In this document: positions 22,426 to 32,898 of the stretch, one piece after another
Layout of the letters: each line of letters begins with the position of its first letter
How positions within the stretch are numbered: position 1 is the first letter of the stretch
NCBI GenBank assembly: GCA_935421135.1
Contig: OW285189.1
Location: 11,057,072-11,121,071, forward strand
DNA: 64,000 bases
Origin: Bugulina stolonifera
Lineage: Eukaryota > Bryozoa > Gymnolaemata > Cheilostomatida > Bugulidae
Direction: 5' to 3'
Notes under the pieces: model-generated
What the model saw: only the letters and a program-made list of their open reading frames with translations
Database searches by the model: none
What the model was told of the DNA's origin: nothing
Translations under genes and position numbers: made by a program

Positions 22426-23739
22426 TAAATTATCTACGTGATAGTAAATCAACTTTGTTTCTATTCAATTGAAAACTATTCCTCCAAAAACACAGTTTGA
22501 AGACTTCTAGGTATGAATAAAGAATACAAAATATACAAATAAATTATACTAGACAGACATGTAACTCAAATATAGACAAATGAGTGACTTGACACTTGGA
22601 ACTGTTACAATGACTAATAATATACTGTCCTAATTTAGAATACACAAATTTTACTTAACTGTCACAAAATTATCAATCTGTTTCTTTTTAATGTAATATT
22701 AATTAACTATTTGACACATTATAACAGGTTTTTGACACGTAGAAACAAAAATGAGATGTCTAAAATAGCCAAAATTGAATATTTGTTGTCTGGGCTTTAA
22801 TAACTCCAGTAGTAGCTGGTAGCAGGTGATGCATATATATCATTATCAATCAAGTACCATAACTCTTTGTCAAACAACAAAAAGTAACTTTCACCTGTTG
22901 TGGATATGAAGCCCAACATTATTAGAAATATTATGCAATGCAATGTCAGAATATATACATATGGTATGTTGGCTATATCTACATGATCGATATGAATATT
23001 TGTAATTCTATGACAGGAGAATAACCAGTCGCTCCACTTATTAGGGTTGACTACCGATTTTCCAGGAGATATATTTAGTAAACTTTGGTAGTGAGTAACG
23101 CATGTATACATGCACCCTTCGTTAACATTTTTATTTGAGCCTAACTGCATGTCCAATACAAAAAAAGAAACGAATTGTCTTTTGGTCTTTTGGGCTAGCT
23201 ACTTGCGCAGAATTAACAATGAAATTCGTTCTATTGTTCAGCATTCCACAGATCTTTTACATTAGTTTCTCTGTATTCACAAGTAGGAAAAGCCTACTAC
23301 ATTCTAAATATTATGCAAGCAGTTACTGTTGTAATAGACTAGCAGAACACTATAGAAACAGGTAGGTAGGTTATCTGCATAATTACGTACATAGTTGTGT
23401 GAGGGAAATCTCAGGATTCTAGTGGTGTATGGAGACCTATAGTTATAGACCCATAGGCTAACTTCATTTATGCAGAATATATGGTACACAGGTACAATTG
23501 ACATTGTACACAATCTAATATAGCCAAAGTGGCCATATTCCTTACATACATTTTACCCTCTCCCCAAAAAACTAGTAATATTGCAAACAAGGATCTCAGG
23601 CTACATAATATGATGTAATGTTGCGCATTTCCAGGGTAATCATATTACCCATCATTGCTTCTCTCTCGTATCTCAGTTCACTCTACTATACCTTCAGGTA
23701 CCAAGGTTAAGGAGTACAGCCTGACTGTGCCCTACTACT

Positions 23740-24900
23740 ATGAGGGGCTCATTAGTTGCTCCACTCTCCTACCACTCCTACCAACCTCCTCCACCTGGTA
23801 AGAAACAATGAGAACAAGTTGTAGGCGTGGCATTTGACATTCTAATAAGCAATTGTATTAAATGTGAAGTTGTCCTCTCTCTCTTCAACAATTCCAAAAG
23901 AATACAACTCTGAGACTTATTGAAAACAAAATTCTGTTTTTAGTTTATCAGCAGCCACATGGAAGCGATTGTCTCGTCTGTTCCATAGTAGTCTGCTTCT
24001 TCTGCAACCCTTTCTGTGGTATATTTGCTATTTTCTGCTCATGTTTGGCAAGAGACGCATTCTCAAGAGGTGAGTATATGATATTATATTAGATGATATG
24101 CCACCCCTTGTATGTTATAAAGTACATCTACATGATTGTATTCTAATAATATAACACACAATGTGTAGGATTGCACATTGAAATTCGTGAAGTGAGATTT
24201 AGTTCTTGTTAAAATACAACGCATGTGGTATATTACTACTAAATTACTACACACACAGCATAGGGCTATATAGTGTATAATTATATATTTAATAATTATA
24301 TAACTCTTCAATATATAATTCTTAATTATTTACTTTATAACTAATAATAATTTTGTATGGTTTGTATTTGTATGCCTTGTACATTGGTAGACTAGTCATA
24401 ACTTCCAGTAATTGCAATTTGAGCCTTGATTATAATGCGAAGTTGTCCTATTATAAACTTGCACACTTGTTAACTATCTACATTATGTAGAGTAACTACT
24501 AATATTGTCAACAATATGCATGTACCTGCCAAATAAACAGAAATCAAAGTTTGAAAGATTTCATCAGCACACTTCCAGCTAAATGTTCAAATTTAACAAG
24601 AAGATTTCTAGAAAAACGAGCTTGATTTTGTATGATGCTTTTGACGTTTTTATCAAAATATTGTTGAAAATCTCAACAGTAACCAAATGAAATTTTTAAA
24701 AATTATGGTCAACAGTAGCAACAAATGCACGATATAATTCTGTCTTTATATTTACAGGTGACATATCTGGGGGAACAAATCGTGCAAATGTGGCTACAGC
24801 CTTGAATATTATTGGCCCAATTCTCACTATTTTACCTTTGGTAACCATTATTCCCTACTTCGCTATGACCACTGGATTGACATGGAAAGCCACTGGATAA
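23740..24900 (+). CDS. CD225/dispanin-family small membrane protein, gene 1
   Basis: Exons 23740-23797, 23944-24069 and 24758-24900 give 108 aa. A short proline- and tyrosine-rich cytosolic start (SYHSYQPPPPG) leads into a first hydrophobic segment with many cysteines (DCLVCSIVVCFFCNPFCGI). Next is the conserved loop R.AFSRGDISGGTNRANVA, and a second hydrophobic segment (NIIGPILTILPLV). The CNP.CGI motif and the small GD-containing loop are the signature of the CD225 domain of IFITM, SYNDIG and PRRT proteins. Those are small membrane proteins of endosomal or plasma membranes whose cysteines are often palmitoylated. Splice phases (1 and 1) match those of the neighbouring paralogue. The start is the first ATG in frame. 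Physiological role unknown. Confidence 0.82.
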
Positions 24901-25307
24901 AGAGACAGTTATCACCAACATTGAGTAGTACTAGGCTATATAGAGTTGCCTTTCTTGCTTCTGATAATGTTTAAGCAAAATTGATAAATTGTAATAGATT
25001 ATTGTAATTACAATTTTTATAGCAACATAGGGACTGACTAGCAGGAATAGTGTTGTACTTGTATACGACAGTATATGTGAAACAATACAGAAATTTGCTT
25101 TACACTTACAATAGTGTTGTCACCAGATTTCAAATGCAGCCGTTGCTTGAAACATTCTTGTGCATCATGCTGCACTGCAAGACATGTTGGATGTGGTCAT
25201 TGTTGTACATTAAGTTAATTTCACACAATATTGACATTGAGATACGACTATAAATACAGAAGTTTATTTGAAAAAGAAAAGGTAAGGATATCTGAAGGTA
25301 TTTACAT

Positions 25308-25532
25308 GGGCGGTCATCATACATGGGTGGTCATCATACATGGGTAGTCATCATACACTGGTAGTCATCATACATGGGTGGACATCATACATGGGCGATC
25401 ATCATACATGGGTGGTCATCATACACTGGTGGTCATAATACACTGGTAGTCATTATACATGGGTGGTCATCATACATGGGTGGTCATCATACACTGGTGG
25501 TCATCATACACTGGTGGTCATCATACATAATT
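25308..25532 (+). repeat. 18-bp minisatellite between the CD225 genes
   Basis: About a dozen units of ggtcatcatacatgggtg or its variant ggtcatcatacactggtg. The period is a multiple of three, so frames stay open through it, but no gene is implied. Confidence 0.9.
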
Positions 25533-25881
25533 TTGTGGGCAATAATTCTAAATTTAATCATTTGCTGAGGAGAGGACACCGTGGAGCCCCTCTCAACATC
25601 TCATTGACAACTTATAGGACTACACAATGACTAGATACATATGATAGTTGAAGTGACACTATTGCCTGATGACAGCCTCTAGTCTTCTAGCTTTAGGGTT
25701 TGTGTACATATGACTCAGAATCCTACCCCACTGCCAGCAACTCAATTTATTTGGTTCCAAGGTTACATGTAGATAATATTATTGACATACATGTAGGTAT
25801 ATATACATATCTATTATCTTAGTAAAGTTAATATGATACTTTACTCCACAGAAAAGCCTGCTGCAACAACATTGTTTGGAA

Positions 25882-27941
25882 ATGGCCATGGAAGCCACAG
25901 TTGCTACATATGGACGACCAACTCACGTTGGTAAGCACATAAAACAATTATTAGTGTATTTACTGCACTATGCACATCTCGCAGTTATTGGTTATAATCC
26001 AGAGTTGTCCCCTCTTGTTTTTTTCCGAGTCCTTTGCAATAGCTTCAATAGCTTACAAAAATGCTCTTAGTGCCAGGGGCGGATATAGGACATATTTCAA
26101 CACCAGCCTATTTTCAAGAAGTCATGAATTTCACGCGTCTGAGGGAGTTAATACAAGATAAGTGTGGAACATGAACATGCATAGGTACAGTCTACACATA
26201 TAACATGACTAAAACAGCACTATAAAATGACTGTACTGCCTGAGCTAGTAAATAGAAAATGAATTGAAGCCTAGATATGCATAGTATTCAGTGGCGGATT
26301 TTGAACTTTGGGGAAGGGGTGGCTCCATGGATGGGTGGGGATAAATGGTTTAGGAGCATTTTAGACAATGCATTTTTCCTTATATGAAGGTTTGCAATGT
26401 AAAACTCAAAGCTCAAACTATTAAAGTAGTAAAAGATATGGAACTGCACAAGTCTTGGAAACCAACACTATACGGACCTCGGAATGACCAGATTAATCGA
26501 ATTTAGTATCTGACCTGTGGTCATGATTAACAGGTTTGACTTGGAAACACGTAATATTTATTTTATAAGAAGAATAGGCAACTCTGCCTGAGATACAAGC
26601 ATGTACTATTGAAATAAAATATGAAATACAATATAAAATATAAACCACATGTAGATATAAGTGTGCCAGGTAAATATGAGTAAATTAGTCAGATACTGGA
26701 TTGGGTAGAAGGAGGTGTCTTCTTTTCATTCTAATAAAAGTGTCTGCTAATGACGTCAGACTAATTTTCTTTTGTACACAGCTGAATAACTCAGGTGAGA
26801 CATGATAGCTTGTTAAACAGCTAACTAGTTCTTCAATTAGCAATCAGAATTCAACAGATTAAAAAGAGTTCTCCAAAAAGAACAGTGGAATTTATCAGAA
26901 ATCAAAAACCTATTATTATTGAGAAACACACTGAATGAAGACCAGGTGAACACGTGCAGAAAATAACAAGATGATTAATCTGAGTTTCCAACTTGAAAAC
27001 TACCTAGATGGGACGCTAAATGTTACACTCAATCTTAGCAATAATCAGGCCCCGCGAACACCTGGGCTAAATAAAGCGTGCACATACTGATTGGTAAGCA
27101 CGCTGCACAGAGCGCTGGTATTTTGGGGAAGTTCCATTTAAATTGCATTTTGAAAGAACACGAAGGGGTGGCGCGCGACCCAGGCGCCAGTAGGAAAATC
27201 CGCCACTGGTATTGATAGTTTACAGAGCACAGCTAGTATTGCATGCTTGATTGAACACACGTCTAGGATGGTGGCGTGTGTGCCTATAGCCGCCCCTGCT
27301 TAGTGCATCCTGCATTACAGATGACTGAGATGAACTATAGTTAACTGAATAGCTTATTTTATGTGTACTTTTAATATTGTAAAGTTGAAAATATATGATT
27401 CATATTTCTTCAGTTTATCAAGGTCACCCAGATGATTGCCTCGTTTGCTCCGTACTGATGTGTCTCTTCTGTAATCCAGTATGTGGAATATTAGCAGTTA
27501 TCTGTTCTTGTATGGCCAGAAGTGCATTTTCTAAAGGTAAGTAAAAATTGCACTTATAATGGGTCACAGTCTACATTATAAAATGTCCCACATCAACAAG
27601 CAATGGTGAATTTATTTAGGGGATAAAAATTCCCTGTAAGAAAAACATCACACAATTATGAGATTGTTATTTTAATAAAATACAGCTTGTAATGATTGCA
27701 TCATTTGGTTACTGACTACTAACTTGCATGTACACCAAGTATAATAGGGCATGTAATAATATAATATTATGTACAGCACATGTATATCTATATTACAGGT
27801 GACATATCAACTGGTGTTGGACGAGCAAAGGTTGCTTCAGCTTTCAACATCATTGGCACCCTTATTACTATTATACCACTTATAGCAGTAGGTATATACT
27901 TTGTATATGTTTCTAACACAGGAAAAAAATTAAATACATAG
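25882..27941 (+). CDS. CD225/dispanin-family small membrane protein, gene 2 (tandem paralogue)
   Basis: Exons 25882-25930, 27414-27536 and 27799-27941 give 104 aa. It has the same three-exon layout, phases and domain order as the gene at 23740. The order is a short N-terminus (TYGRPTHVG), VYQGHPDDCLVCSVLMCLFC, the CNPVCGI motif, the loop R.AFSKGDISTGVGRAKVA, and a second hydrophobic segment (NIIGTLITIIPLIAVGIYF). The last exon has exactly the same length as in gene 1 (143 nt), clear evidence of tandem duplication. ATGGCCATGG gives two good start contexts; the first is used here. Intron 1 holds a 920-bp hAT-like element. The CD225 assignment is from motifs. Confidence 0.82.
26289..27208. mobile_element. 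Non-autonomous hAT-like element, 920 bp
   Basis: The ends are cagtggcggatttt and aaaatccgccactg (perfect 14-bp inverted repeats), flanked by gtatt on both sides (26284-26288 and 27209-27213). CAGTGGCGGA-type termini are typical of hAT elements. A 5-bp duplication is shorter than the usual 8 but known for one hAT subgroup. No transposase frame is seen. Confidence 0.75.
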
Positions 27942-28395
27942 CTTTAGTTTACTATATTACATTTAGAGCCATTTGATGTAACAAGTGTGTGGTATTATAT
28001 TATTATTATACATGTGCATCAATATAATATATTGTAATAAATATTATGGTGCATAAATAATCTTGGATTTTAGCAGTTATCTGCGTTGTGATTTACAATA
28101 TTATTTAAAAAGTGGACACTGGATCTACCAAATGATTGCACTATTGACCATACTCATGTACTTTTCATGGATAATATACTTTATACATGTAATCTACACT
28201 ATATATTCTGTATAACATATCGCACTTGAGATTTATTACTACACTACTACATAACTGGATTTGGCAAATACTAAAACTGTTGTTACAAAGCTATAAATTT
28301 ATTAGATAAGATAATATCATATATACATCAATTGTTTGCTGTACAAATTGTAATTAATATAAACAAGTCCATATTAGACAGTTAATGTCGTCGGG

Positions 28396-31300
28396 TCAGC
28401 ACTCGGGCCCTTCTCCACCAGGTACCAGCTACAAACAACAACCAATTATGTTAGCATGAAGTACGGATGACTTGCTGCCATTGGCAACCACTAAAATATG
28501 AGAATATTATTATCAACAAATGCATGATGATACTTTTTGAAAACATAATATTGTAGTTGGTAGAATGTTTATGAATATCATAGCCTGCAGCGACTGCGGA
28601 GTAGTAATTTTGAGAAAATTCCTTGGTTCCCAGACTTGACAGGGAGCAGAGATGGTAGCCTGTAGTCTACATCGTAGCTACTGCACAAGCTGGCATGAAC
28701 TCAACTACCAACTGAAAACCAACTAGTAATGAATGATTAGGCCTATACCTAATTTTGACTCAAACTTGCACTTTACCTAAAAACTGCCCCTGCAAATTAT
28801 CCTACTACCATAGTTAGTAACCTATTATACACGCATATTGAGTCATAGTAGTCTAATGAAATCATCATAATATTATCAGAATACAATTACGAAATTTATA
28901 GAACATAATATTAAGCATAGCTCTGAGCTGCACTGATGAGCTGTTAAACACCGAAACGGTACACTGTATGCAGATTGGGTATTATGCTCGAAATTGGTAA
29001 CAATACCAATTTCTTGAGCACTTTACCTGGGAGATACACTGAACTGGTAGCATTACGCAATTCTCGCTGCCTCTGGCAGCTTGAGAACTTTGGTTCAGTG
29101 TATTTCACACCTTTTAAATACGCTTTGCTGTAAATCAGGGATGCCCAAACTTTTTGGTGGAAAGGGACAAATTCTAAAAGCGTACCATAGCAAGGGACAC
29201 TTAGATTTTGTTGCTGCATTTATTGAGGTTATTAAATGGGCAGTTTGATTATGATACAAAACGAGTTATTTTACAGTTTTAACACGCAAATTTATTGGTT
29301 GTGTTTTAACCAAAGTATAACAGCAATTAATCATCTGCGTTTGAAGTACACGAAAACAGAATCAAGGTAGAAACAGATTAGTGAATTGTGCACTGTTATT
29401 AGCTGCCAAATGACGGTGGAGCGACAGGGCATCACAAAATTGAACGCAAAATGCCCTGTTTGCTAAATATCAAGGGTGTTTAATATTTTACGTTTAGCTA
29501 TTAACCACACTGACTTCTGATTGGCAGGCAAAACCTTTATCGGCTCCATTCCCCACTTTGGTCTGTATACGGAAATTTCAAATTGGGTTGCTGTTATAAT
29601 GTCATTTGCATGTAGGAGAAATATATAACAACAATTACCTGCCTTGGCACACATGGAGGAAATAAAGTGGTCATGCTGGCAAAATGTGGTAGAACGTGGC
29701 GAAAATATTCGATATTCATATTTGGCCTTGAGCAAATTAAATGAAAATTGTAATGAATTGCTGTCAGACTGATGACACTCTTTGGTAGCACATTATTGTG
29801 TGAGAGTTTGTTCAGTCAAGAACAAAAGTCAGACAAGACTGACTGACAAGCATACTAGGCAGCTACTAAAAGAGACAGTGTGAATGTTGCAAGAGAAAGG
29901 ACAATTCCATGTTACTCACTAATAATTATTGTATTCACAAGTGTAACATACATGTATAGCCTGCATAGAATGTCTCTTTTAGTAGCTGCCTGGTATGTTT
30001 GTCAGTCAGTTTTGTCTGACTTTTGTTCTTGACTGAACAAACTCTCACACAATAATGTGCTACCAAAGAGTGTTATCAGTTTGACAGCAATTTTAGATAA
30101 ATTGGGGTAGCTGAGCTTTTCACTTTACTCTTCAGCTCTTGACAATGTGATAAGGTCAACCAGCCCATCAATTTTTTGTAGCTTTTAACTCGTTGACAGA
30201 AATCTACTTCTGTGTCAGCTAAAAATACTTTGGAATTTCCGAATTTGGGGATTTTTTAACATTATGATGTACATTATTTTTGAGTTTAACTTGAGCGGTG
30301 CAATTGCTTTCACTGCTCAGCCACAAAAACACATGTTTGCATGTAAAATTTGAGAAGTGATGAAGGGACACCAAAATTCATGCAAAGGGACACTGTGTCC
30401 CTTAGGGACACATTTGGGCATCCCTGCTGTAAATATACAGTATTGCTAAGGTGTGCTCCCAGGCATAGCTCTGAGCTGCACTGATGAGGTGTTAAACACC
30501 TAAACAGTACACTGTATGCAGATTGGGTAGAACATAATATTATATAATTATAGTCAGCATAAAGGCACATGAACTATCTAACACTTCACCAAATACTTAC
30601 CATTGTAATGTTGTTACCATTCAGCAATATTGTGTCCAGCTTTGTGACACGTCTACCTTCGGATGTGCTCTCACTAAAATATAGATACCATAATGATAGA
30701 GAAAACCCTTTCACAGTATAACACTGTCAAGTAAACTACAGTATTATGTTGTGGGGGGGGGGGGGGGGGGGGCTAACATATTTTTTGAGTTTTTCATTAG
30801 TGATAGAACATTCAGTACAAGATAAAATATGACCAAGAAGGCTGGGTGGTTACCATAAATGCATTAACTTATATGTAAAGATCACATCAAAGCTATGGTC
30901 AAAAATATATCTGTGTAAGTACATATAAATAGAGTGACAGAATAAGATGAGCTGGTATCCCATATAGTGTACCATATCAAGCATTTTGGTAACAACACAA
31001 AATACAGCCTAACTTTTTCATGAATCGAAATTATTAGCTTTGATAAACCAATGAAAAAATGATAAACTAAATGGTACTGAAATGAATCCTTGATGTTGAA
31101 CGGTTTGTTGGTCCAGGACTGAACACTTACAACTCTGTTACATCTTCCAGAACCATATTGACAAAATCATCAAATCCAAGCAGTGTCCCAACAACTTCTT
31201 TATCATTCTTCATGATAATATGAATGCGTGAGCCAATACATTTATCTACAAGCTCTAAAATAAGAAATAAGCATAATGTGAGTTATTAGGTACGACTTTC

Positions 31301-32898
31301 AGAATGCCATGTAAAGTCACTGAACAGATATACAGGGCTATACAACCTACACATTAAGTCTTACAACACAATGTTTACATTATTGTGCATATTTTTGTGT
31401 AGAGTAGCTGCCTGACCTAATTTTGTCCATTTGTTGATTGGTCAGTCAGCCCAATCTTCAAGCAACCTCTAAATCAACACCTCTCATGTACGTAATCAAT
31501 AGGCTAGTGATTGTGAATAAATGTAGGCTAATGTCAATGTGTGGGCTTAAAGCCAATTTACACTAAACACTCGGGTGGACAATTACAACAATGTAATGTG
31601 AATATACATAAATTATCAATATAACACAACATAGATGGAGTTACAGCATCTTTTAATAATTTTATCAGATCATACCTTGTCCGGTTTAGGATTACCTAAG
31701 GTTTATTTATGACAAACTTAGAGGTGACAACACACAAATTCTTTTGGTAGCAAGTGTCAAACGCTATAGTCTTGATAAACACAGTAGAAGAACGGTAGAG
31801 CAGAGCAATTTTCCAATTAGTAAATGGTATTTTAGCAGGTATTCACTTCGTGGCAACTCACGTGTTTAAGTTTAGGCTACTAATGTTTTAGCAGCCGATA
31901 ACCGGCGAGCGAACCGTTTCAATATTTCTGTGAACACAGCTTGAGCGTTGGCACCCGAGTGATTCGTGAGCGTCATTTTCGCTTGAAAACACTCTCGTGT
32001 GTCTGCAGCTTAAATCAGCCAATCACCGGTAAGCAAATCGCCTGAATACTTCTGTTGACGAATGTGCGACTGTTCGAAACAGGACATTTCGAAAGTGGAC
32101 AGTTCAACACCGGACAATTCGAAACACCTAACCCCAAACCCCAACCACCAGATTTTAATTAATTTTTATTTTCAATACTTTTTTATTCAACTAAGTAAAT
32201 TAATTAACTAAAATTAATCATCTGTGAGTTTTGTTCTTTTAAATGCAATCTACACAGTTTCGAACTGTCTGGTTTAGAGCTGTCCGGTTGTGAAACGGCC
32301 TGTTTCGAACTGTCTTTTTCAAAATGTCCCTTTACCTCTGTTAACACAGCTCGAGCGCTTGACACCTGAACGATTCGCGAGCGTCAAAAATGCTCTCATG
32401 TTGTGTTTGTATCTTTCTGGAGCATGAAATGATAGATTTGGAATATCAATTTGAATTCGAACATCATGATCATTATCAAATCATACAGTAAATATGATTA
32501 TGAAATCAATATTTATTAATAAAATAGTTACTGAACTTCATTCTGTTGTTATTGTAGTTCCATAGATTTATACTGGATTTATATTACACTATGATGATTA
32601 TATTAATATAAATATTACTTATAGGCCTATTTAGTTATGCATATTTTTTAAATGTTTTTTCATCTGATTTATTTTCTTTTTTTTTAATGTTTTGATTTTT
32701 ATCATTTTTATTTTAACTTTTAATTATTCCTTTTATAAATTTAAACTATATCATCAACTTCACCAATACTTTACCAACCGGTCAATCAATCAAACAAATA
32801 ACTTAACAAAACTAATAATTTAAACAAACCCGATAGAGAAGGTAATATTTGTTACCTAAAGGCAAAAGTTGTGTTGGAGAAGACAAGGACGCCGCCAT
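28396..32898 (-). CDS. LSM5: LSM5, U6 snRNA-associated Sm-like protein
   Basis: Exons 32898-32856, 31254-31131, 30673-30601 and 28428-28396 give 90 aa, against 91 in human. The order is [14 protein letters not shown], then the Sm1 motif ([36 protein letters not shown]), then the Sm2 motif ([18 protein letters not shown]). It is one of seven subunits of the nuclear Lsm2-8 ring on U6 snRNA and of the cytoplasmic Lsm1-7 ring in mRNA decay. All splice sites are canonical and the phases agree, so the gene looks intact. Its last intron (2.2 kb) carries a retrozyme split by a hAT-like element; the first intron carries a MITE-like repeat. The start codon sits in a good context (aatATGG). Confidence 0.97.
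28928..28973 (+). ncRNA. Type I hammerhead ribozyme, left copy
   Basis: Stem I is CTGCA (28928-28932) with TGCAG (28969-28973). The core CTGATGA is at 28933-28939. Stem II is GCTGT-TAA-ACACC with one C-C mismatch. The core GAAA is at 28953-28956. Stem III is ACGG-TACA-CTGT, and the cleavage triplet is GTA, so cutting falls after 28968. All invariant core bases are present. Open stem I makes it type I, the form found in animal retrozymes and Penelope-like elements. Confidence 0.83.
29136..30426. mobile_element. Non-autonomous hAT-like element, 1,291 bp, nested in the retrozyme
   Basis: The ends are cagggatgcccaaa and tttgggcatccctg, perfect inverted repeats of hAT type. The exact 8-bp duplication ctgtaaat is at 29128-29135 and 30427-30434. 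Inside is a separate 108-bp inverted repeat (29769-29876 with 29972-30079) that could form a long hairpin. No intact transposase was found. Confidence 0.9.
29769..30079. repeat. 108-bp inverted repeat inside the hAT-like element
   Basis: Arms 29769-29876 and 29972-30079 are nearly identical in reverse complement (ctgatgacactctttggtag... against ...ctaccaaagagtgttatcag), with a 95-base loop. It may be an older palindromic insertion or an internal duplication. Confidence 0.9.
30476..30521 (+). ncRNA. Type I hammerhead ribozyme, right copy (probably inactive)
   Basis: Stem I is CTGCA with TGCAG, core CTGATGA at 30481-30487, a perfect stem II (GGTGT-TAA-ACACC) and a perfect stem III (ACAG-TACA-CTGT), with the GTA cleavage triplet. 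The second core box reads TAAA instead of GAAA (30501-30504), which removes the essential G12, so self-cleavage should be lost. Confidence 0.78.
30753..30772 (+). repeat. Poly-G tract (20 G)
   Basis: The longest of four plus-strand G runs in the window, inside LSM5 intron 2 close to exon 3. Confidence 0.95.
32058..32345. mobile_element. MITE-like repeat rich in ttcgaaac / gtttcgaa motifs
   Basis: The left side has gttcgaaacaggac and the right side gtttcgaactgtc and gcctgtttcgaactgtc, in inverted arrangement, around an AT-rich centre. It interrupts one copy of a diverged direct repeat (about 31925-32000 and 32345-32405). The bordering tctgttgac and tctgttaac could be a 9-bp target duplication. 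Boundaries are approximate. Confidence 0.45.

Larger units (their letters stand above)
28914..30527 (+). mobile_element. Retrozyme (hammerhead-ribozyme retroelement) interrupted by a hAT-like element
   Basis: Two direct repeats of about 67 bp (start agcatagctctgag..., end gcagattggg) each hold a hammerhead motif. The whole unit is flanked by the 15-bp sequence tagaacataatatta (28899-28913 and 30528-30542). Without the nested hAT element and its duplication (1,299 bp) the insertion is 315 bp, and the distance between the two self-cleavage sites is 249 nt. That is the size of the circular RNA monomer of animal retrozymes, which move through another element's reverse transcriptase. No protein is encoded. 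Confidence 0.8.
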
